Source: an uncultured Clostridium sp.
GTDB taxonomy: Bacteria > Bacillota > Clostridia > Lachnospirales > Lachnospiraceae
Reading direction: 5' to 3'
DNA: 8,353 nt
Assembly: GCA_938036545.1 (NCBI GenBank)
Contig: CALHQJ010000104.1
Location: forward strand, 1-8,353
The first letter of the stretch is position 1. Every line of letters starts with the position of its first letter. Positions 7,163 to 8,353 of the stretch are shown here, piece by piece. A program made the position numbers and the translations under genes. The notes under the pieces are model-generated. The model was not told where the DNA came from. It did no database searches and worked only from the letters and a program-made list of their open reading frames with translations.

Positions 7163-8038
7163 ATGCCAAATAAAAAAAAGATGGGAAATGAGGTGCGAAA
7201 GCGTCTGATCCGGAAGGTGATTTGCACAGTTCTGGTAGGAGCGCTGGCTGTTTCCATGATTACGCCATTTATCTGGATGGTTTCGGCTTCCATGAAACTT
7301 CCCCTGGATGTTATGAAGCTTCCCATTGACTGGATACCGGATTATTTTTATCCGGAGAATTATAAAAAGGTATGGAATATTGGCGGAGCAGCGGTCAGAG
7401 ACTATCACTTTGGACTGGCGTATTTAAATTCTATAAAGATAGCAGTGATTAACCTGGTAGGTTCCGTATTGACCAGTACTTTGGCAGGATACGCATTTGC
7501 CAAAATTAAATTCAGGGGAAGAAATGTATTGTTTCTCCTGTACCTTGCTACCATGATGATTCCCAGCCAGATTACGCTGATTCCCAAGTTTGTTATGTTT
7601 AATAAAATGGGATTGACGGGAACTCATCTTACTTTAATCCTGCCAGGATTAATTACTATTACCGGTACATTTTTAATGAGACAGTATTTTATGCAGATTC
7701 CGGATGAGCTTCGGGAATCTGCCAGAGTAGATGGAGCTAACGAGTATGTAATTTGGGCCAGGATTATGGTTCCTATCGCAAAACCAAGTATGGCATCACT
7801 GGCGATGGTAGTCTTTTTGTGGAACTGGAACAGCTATCTGGAACCACTGGTATTCTTAAGCGACTGGCGTTTGTACACCATTCCCATTGCCCTGACGAAT
7901 TTTATCGAGGAAAGCGTTACGGAATATAATCTGGTCATGGCAGCGGCGGCATCTGCCTTGATTCCAGCATTCCTGGTATTCCTGTTTGGACAGAAATTTT
8001 TTGTAAAAGGCCTGGTTGCCGGAGCAGTAAAAGGATAG
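7163..8038 (+). CDS. Sugar ABC transporter permease, MalG/UgpE type
   Basis: Integral membrane protein of 291 residues, partner of the preceding permease. A basic N-terminus (MPNKKKMGNEVRKRLIRK) is followed by hydrophobic segments at about 19-41, 88-113, 121-142, 153-176, 207-226 and 256-276. The EAA loop reads ELRESARVDGANEYVIWAR at about 182-200, then IMVPIAKP; the second Ala of the classic EAA is kept, while the first is Ser, a common variant in this family. GGGAGAGG at 7148-7155 gives a seven-base spacing to the ATG. The stop lies only 10 bases before the next gene, so the oxidoreductase is almost certainly co-transcribed. Confidence 0.94.
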   Translation: MPNKKKMGNEVRKRLIRKVICTVLVGALAVSMITPFIWMVSASMKLPLDVMKLPIDWIPDYFYPENYKKVWNIGGAAVRDYHFGLAYLNSIKIAVINLVGSVLTSTLAGYAFAKIKFRGRNVLFLLYLATMMIPSQITLIPKFVMFNKMGLTGTHLTLILPGLITITGTFLMRQYFMQIPDELRESARVDGANEYVIWARIMVPIAKPSMASLAMVVFLWNWNSYLEPLVFLSDWRLYTIPIALTNFIEESVTEYNLVMAAAASALIPAFLVFLFGQKFFVKGLVAGAVKG

Positions 8039-8048
8039 GAGAGAGATT

Positions 8049-8353
8049 ATGAATTATATTACAGAACCAGAAAAACAGATTCCTGTAGTTAAGCAGTGTG
8101 ATGTGCTTGTCTTAGGCTCCGGTCCGGCCGGAGTTTCTGCTGCAATTTGTGCAGCCAGAGAAGGCGTAAAAACGGTTTTAGTAGAGCAAAGCGGGGATGT
8201 AGGAGGAATTGCAACAGCAGGTCTTATGAGCCATTGGACTGGCAATACAGAAGGCGGATTTTATGAAGAAATCCTGGAGCGTTCTTCCGATGCGGCTGAG
8301 ACAGGACTGGCGCGCCGGAAGTGCCCCTCTTCCAAAATCCTGTTGCTGGGCAT
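8049..8353 (+). CDS. FAD-dependent oxidoreductase, 3'-truncated by window edge
   Basis: The first 101 residues are visible. AGGAGAGA (8037-8044) precedes the ATG. After a short lead (MNYITEPEKQIPVV) comes a Rossmann dinucleotide-binding fold: strand CDVLVLG, the glycine loop GSGPAGVSAA (23-32), a helix, then strand TVLVEQ with Glu46 to bind ribose hydroxyls, and VGGIATAGLM (51-60), as in the FAD_oxidored (PF12831) group. These flavoproteins often sit in carbohydrate or polyol clusters of Firmicutes, but their substrates are mostly unknown. Here the gene is 10 bases after the second permease, so it likely acts on the imported compound or a derivative. The last dozen or so visible residues (RRKCPSSKILLLG) do not match a motif I know. 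Confidence 0.85.
   Translation, partial: MNYITEPEKQIPVVKQCDVLVLGSGPAGVSAAICAAREGVKTVLVEQSGDVGGIATAGLMSHWTGNTEGGFYEEILERSSDAAETGLARRKCPSSKILLLG

Noticed and set aside
8300..8353. Possible frameshift near the end of the oxidoreductase fragment
   Set aside because: The last residues look unlike the family, but the other frames are no better and too little sequence is available to judge.
1..8353. CRISPR arrays, tRNA or rRNA genes, insertion-sequence ends, riboswitches
   Set aside because: No regularly spaced repeats with spacers, cloverleaf, transposase or conserved riboswitch core was seen by eye on either strand.

Overview
The window reads as an AT-leaning, Gram-positive gut Clostridia chromosome, most likely Lachnospiraceae. 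The clues are strong purine-rich ribosome binding sites, a GH25 muramidase carrying choline-binding-type cell-wall repeats, a YesM/YesN-type two-component system and a lipoprotein-dependent sugar ABC transporter. This placement is inference from style and gene content; there is no rRNA or other phylogenetic marker.

Layout, all on the + strand. (1) Positions 1-900 hold the 3' part of a secreted GH25-type lysozyme with C-terminal wall-binding repeats. (2) Positions 901-1176 form a gap with a 52-codon ORF that has a good ribosome binding site but runs through a strong intrinsic terminator (1018-1051), so it is probably a remnant; the gap ends in the leader of the next gene. (3) Positions 1177-4627 hold a YesM-like sensor histidine kinase and a YesN-like response regulator with an AraC-type DNA-binding domain, overlapping by 26 bases. 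(4) Positions 4606-4770 form a compact control region. Imperfect direct repeats straddle the regulator's stop codon, followed by a 14-bp perfect terminator stem and then a perfect TATAAT box just in front of the transporter operon. (5) Positions 4770-8038 encode a CUT1-type sugar ABC transporter: a lipoprotein binding protein, then a hairpin, then two permeases. No ATPase gene is present, as is common when a shared MsmX/MsmK-type ATPase serves the transporter. (6) From 8049 to the window edge is the start of an FAD-dependent oxidoreductase in the same operon.

Expected logic: the kinase senses an extracellular carbohydrate-related signal and phosphorylates the regulator, which activates the adjacent transporter and oxidoreductase operon. 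The substrate cannot be read from the sequence. Most of the window is a familiar architecture. The parts most worth a second look are the lysozyme's substitutions at two normally acidic active-site positions, the 21-bp direct repeat across the regulator's stop codon, and the oxidoreductase coupled to the sugar importer.
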